Assembly: GCA_905147135.1 (NCBI GenBank)
Contig: LR990052.1
Coordinates: forward strand, 16,120,200-16,184,199
DNA: 64,000 nt
Direction: 5' to 3'
From: Blastobasis lacticolella
Taxonomy: Eukaryota; Arthropoda; Insecta; Lepidoptera; Blastobasidae
The notes beneath the pieces are model-generated. The model did no database searches. It saw only the letters and a program-made list of their open reading frames with translations, and had not been told where the DNA came from. Each line of letters starts with the position of its first letter. Position 1 is the stretch's first letter. A program made the translations under genes and the position numbers. Below are positions 62,666 through 64,000 of the stretch, piece by piece.

Positions 62666-62732
62666 TTCACGAGTAACGCGCGAGAGCGTAACCGGGACAT
62701 AGCGCCAAGATGATGATGATGATGATGATGAC
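62666..62732 (+). mobile_element. SINE (family A) tail
   Basis: CGCGCGAGAGCGTAACCGGG then GCGCCAAGATGATGATG, the family A 3' end with an ATG-rich simple tail. Confidence 0.5.
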
Positions 62733-62978
62733 GGGACGTCCTGTAGAATACAGGACAGTTGGCCAGCCTACAAGTGTAACAAAGAAAGGGCTACAAGGGA
62801 ATTATTGGGATCAAAGTAAAATGACGCGTTCTGGTACAATACAGGCCTATGTAGCCTTATTTGTACATCCGTAGGTAGCTCTGAAGTAAAAAATTGCTTC
62901 GTAATCTCAGGTAGGTATAATGCAAGAGCATAGGTGTATGACCACCTTAAGAATCATATTCCATTGCACTCATCATCA

Positions 62979-63209
62979 CAGCCCGTAACAGTCCACTGCT
63001 GGACTTAGGGCCTCTCCCACGAAAGGGCAGGTTATTGCCATAATCTCCACGCTCGGCAGGCGGGTTGGAGATCGCAGTGTTTAAATATAACAATTGAAAA
63101 TGCTGCTCGTGCACGCTGCGAAAATGCCTCGAAAACATTAGTCGCCTTGTACGACACCCACGAGTGTAAGGGGTTGGTGCTATTCTACTCTGCCGGACAC
63201 CATACGGCC
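62979..63209 (-). mobile_element. Dispersed short repeat (family C), reversed
   Basis: CAGTCCACTGCTGGACTTAG, CTCCACGCTCGGCAGGCGGG and TTCTACTCTGCCGGACACCA. A short internal part is missing compared with 31795-32044. Confidence 0.7.
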
Positions 63210-63516
63210 AATTCATTACATTGCACTACTGTGCAGTTGTTAAACGGTTTTATAGCATTAATGAATTACATTTTTATATATGTATATTATTATATGTATA
63301 AAAAATACCCTGAGGGTACAGGACGAGTCGTTTGGGCATAATGCTCCTTTCTTTTATTAAACCGATTTTGGTACAGTAGAAAGAAAGATGCACTAAAGTA
63401 AAGAAAGATGCACTAAATGCCGTGAATATTGCTGTAGCGGTAAAGAAAAATTTTCTTGAAGAGGTAATGCACTAATGCTCTGGTACTGTATTTTAGTAGG
63501 TAGATAAAATAAAATA

Positions 63517-63758
63517 AATAATCGTGGACAAATTCACACAGCGCCATCTAGCCCCAAACTAAGCAAAGCTTGTGTTATGGGTGCTAGATAACTGATAAAC
63601 TACTTATATACTTTTAAATACATACTTATTATACACAGAACACCCAGACCCGTAACAGAAATTAAAATTCATCATTTCAATTTCTGCCCGGCCGGTAATC
63701 GAACCCGGGCCCTCTTGCGTGGCATACTTGCATGTTGACCACTGAACCACTCAGGTCG
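63517..63758 (-). mobile_element. tRNA-derived SINE (family B)
   Basis: The tRNA-like head is at the right (minus strand GACCTGAGTGGTTCAGTGGT and CCCGGGTTCGATTACCGG). The body runs to the AT-rich end beside AATAAATAATCGTGGAC. Nearly colinear with 16483-16733. Confidence 0.8.
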
Positions 63759-64000
63759 TAAAATTCAAAGATTCTATAAAATAAACGATTTTGGTTATAA
63801 GAGCCATCTTATCTACATATGCAAAACTTTATTTACGAGTATGCGTGACCTCGTGCCGTGTAGGTACGTCATAATAATAAAACATTTTCATCACAACAAT
63901 GGGTGACATCCTCTTGGGAATGGGTGACCTTTGATCGCTTGTGACAGCAACAATGTGAACGCTGAATTGTAATTAACGGCGGTGTCTTAAAAAGGTAGGG

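Larger units (their letters stand above)
60058..64000. other. Right-end stretch, probable tetraspanin intron
   Basis: Only repeats are recognised: family D (60197-60492), SINE A split by a MITE (61229-61702), a SINE A tail (62666-62732), family C (62979-63209, reversed) and SINE B (63517-63758). I looked for an exon continuing tetraspanin helix 4 after each plausible acceptor and found none. Confidence 0.55.

Overview
The window is animal nuclear DNA from an insect, most likely a moth or butterfly. It is AT-rich and intron-rich, its AP-1 gamma protein is of the insect type, and its spaces are filled with tRNA-derived SINEs, Helitron-like ends, short inverted-repeat DNA elements and decayed LINEs of the kind common in Lepidoptera. 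There are no bacterial genes, operons or CRISPR arrays. Exon limits below were read by hand from reading frame, GT/AG sites, phase continuity and family alignment recalled from memory; no search was run.

Layout from left to right. (1) 3000-3199 (+) is the last coding exon of a gene I do not recognise; the rest of that gene lies outside or was not found. (2) 7810-38691 (-) is a complete AP-1 clathrin adaptor gamma gene: 19 coding exons, all phases consistent, 863 residues. Its introns hold most of the mobile DNA of the window. (3) 39077-41639 (-) is a complete ARFRP1 small GTPase gene: 5 exons, 203 residues. It ends only 385 bases upstream of the AP-1 gamma start codon, in the same orientation. 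(4) 43607-46462 (+) is an intronless 951-residue gene for a TPR protein that looks like CFAP70 of motile cilia; it diverges from ARFRP1 across about 2 kb. (5) 48887-55627 (-) is a full-length Ty3/Gypsy-type LTR retrotransposon with two 862-base LTRs that look identical, 4-base target duplication, primer sites, and open gag and pol frames. (6) 56548-60057 (+) is a tetraspanin gene of which four exons are visible; the exon finishing the fourth membrane segment is not seen and probably lies past the right edge. (7) 60058-64000 is repeats.

How the genes relate: ARFRP1 and AP-1 both act at the trans-Golgi network, and Arfrp1 has been reported to work with AP-1 in sorting a membrane cargo (Vangl2), so the head-to-tail pair is functionally suggestive. 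The CFAP70-like gene and tetraspanin have no clear link to that pair.

The most interesting signals are: a 141-base tandem duplication in AP-1 gamma that has made a possible in-frame 42-base extra exon; two neighbouring AP-1 gamma splice donors that sit inside what reads, in another frame, as the reverse transcriptase GVPQG-VLG motif, with a third copy in the intron; a small inverted-repeat element family whose 3-base CAG target duplication can be proved from a SINE empty site; and a TTA-flanked element carrying several long G runs.
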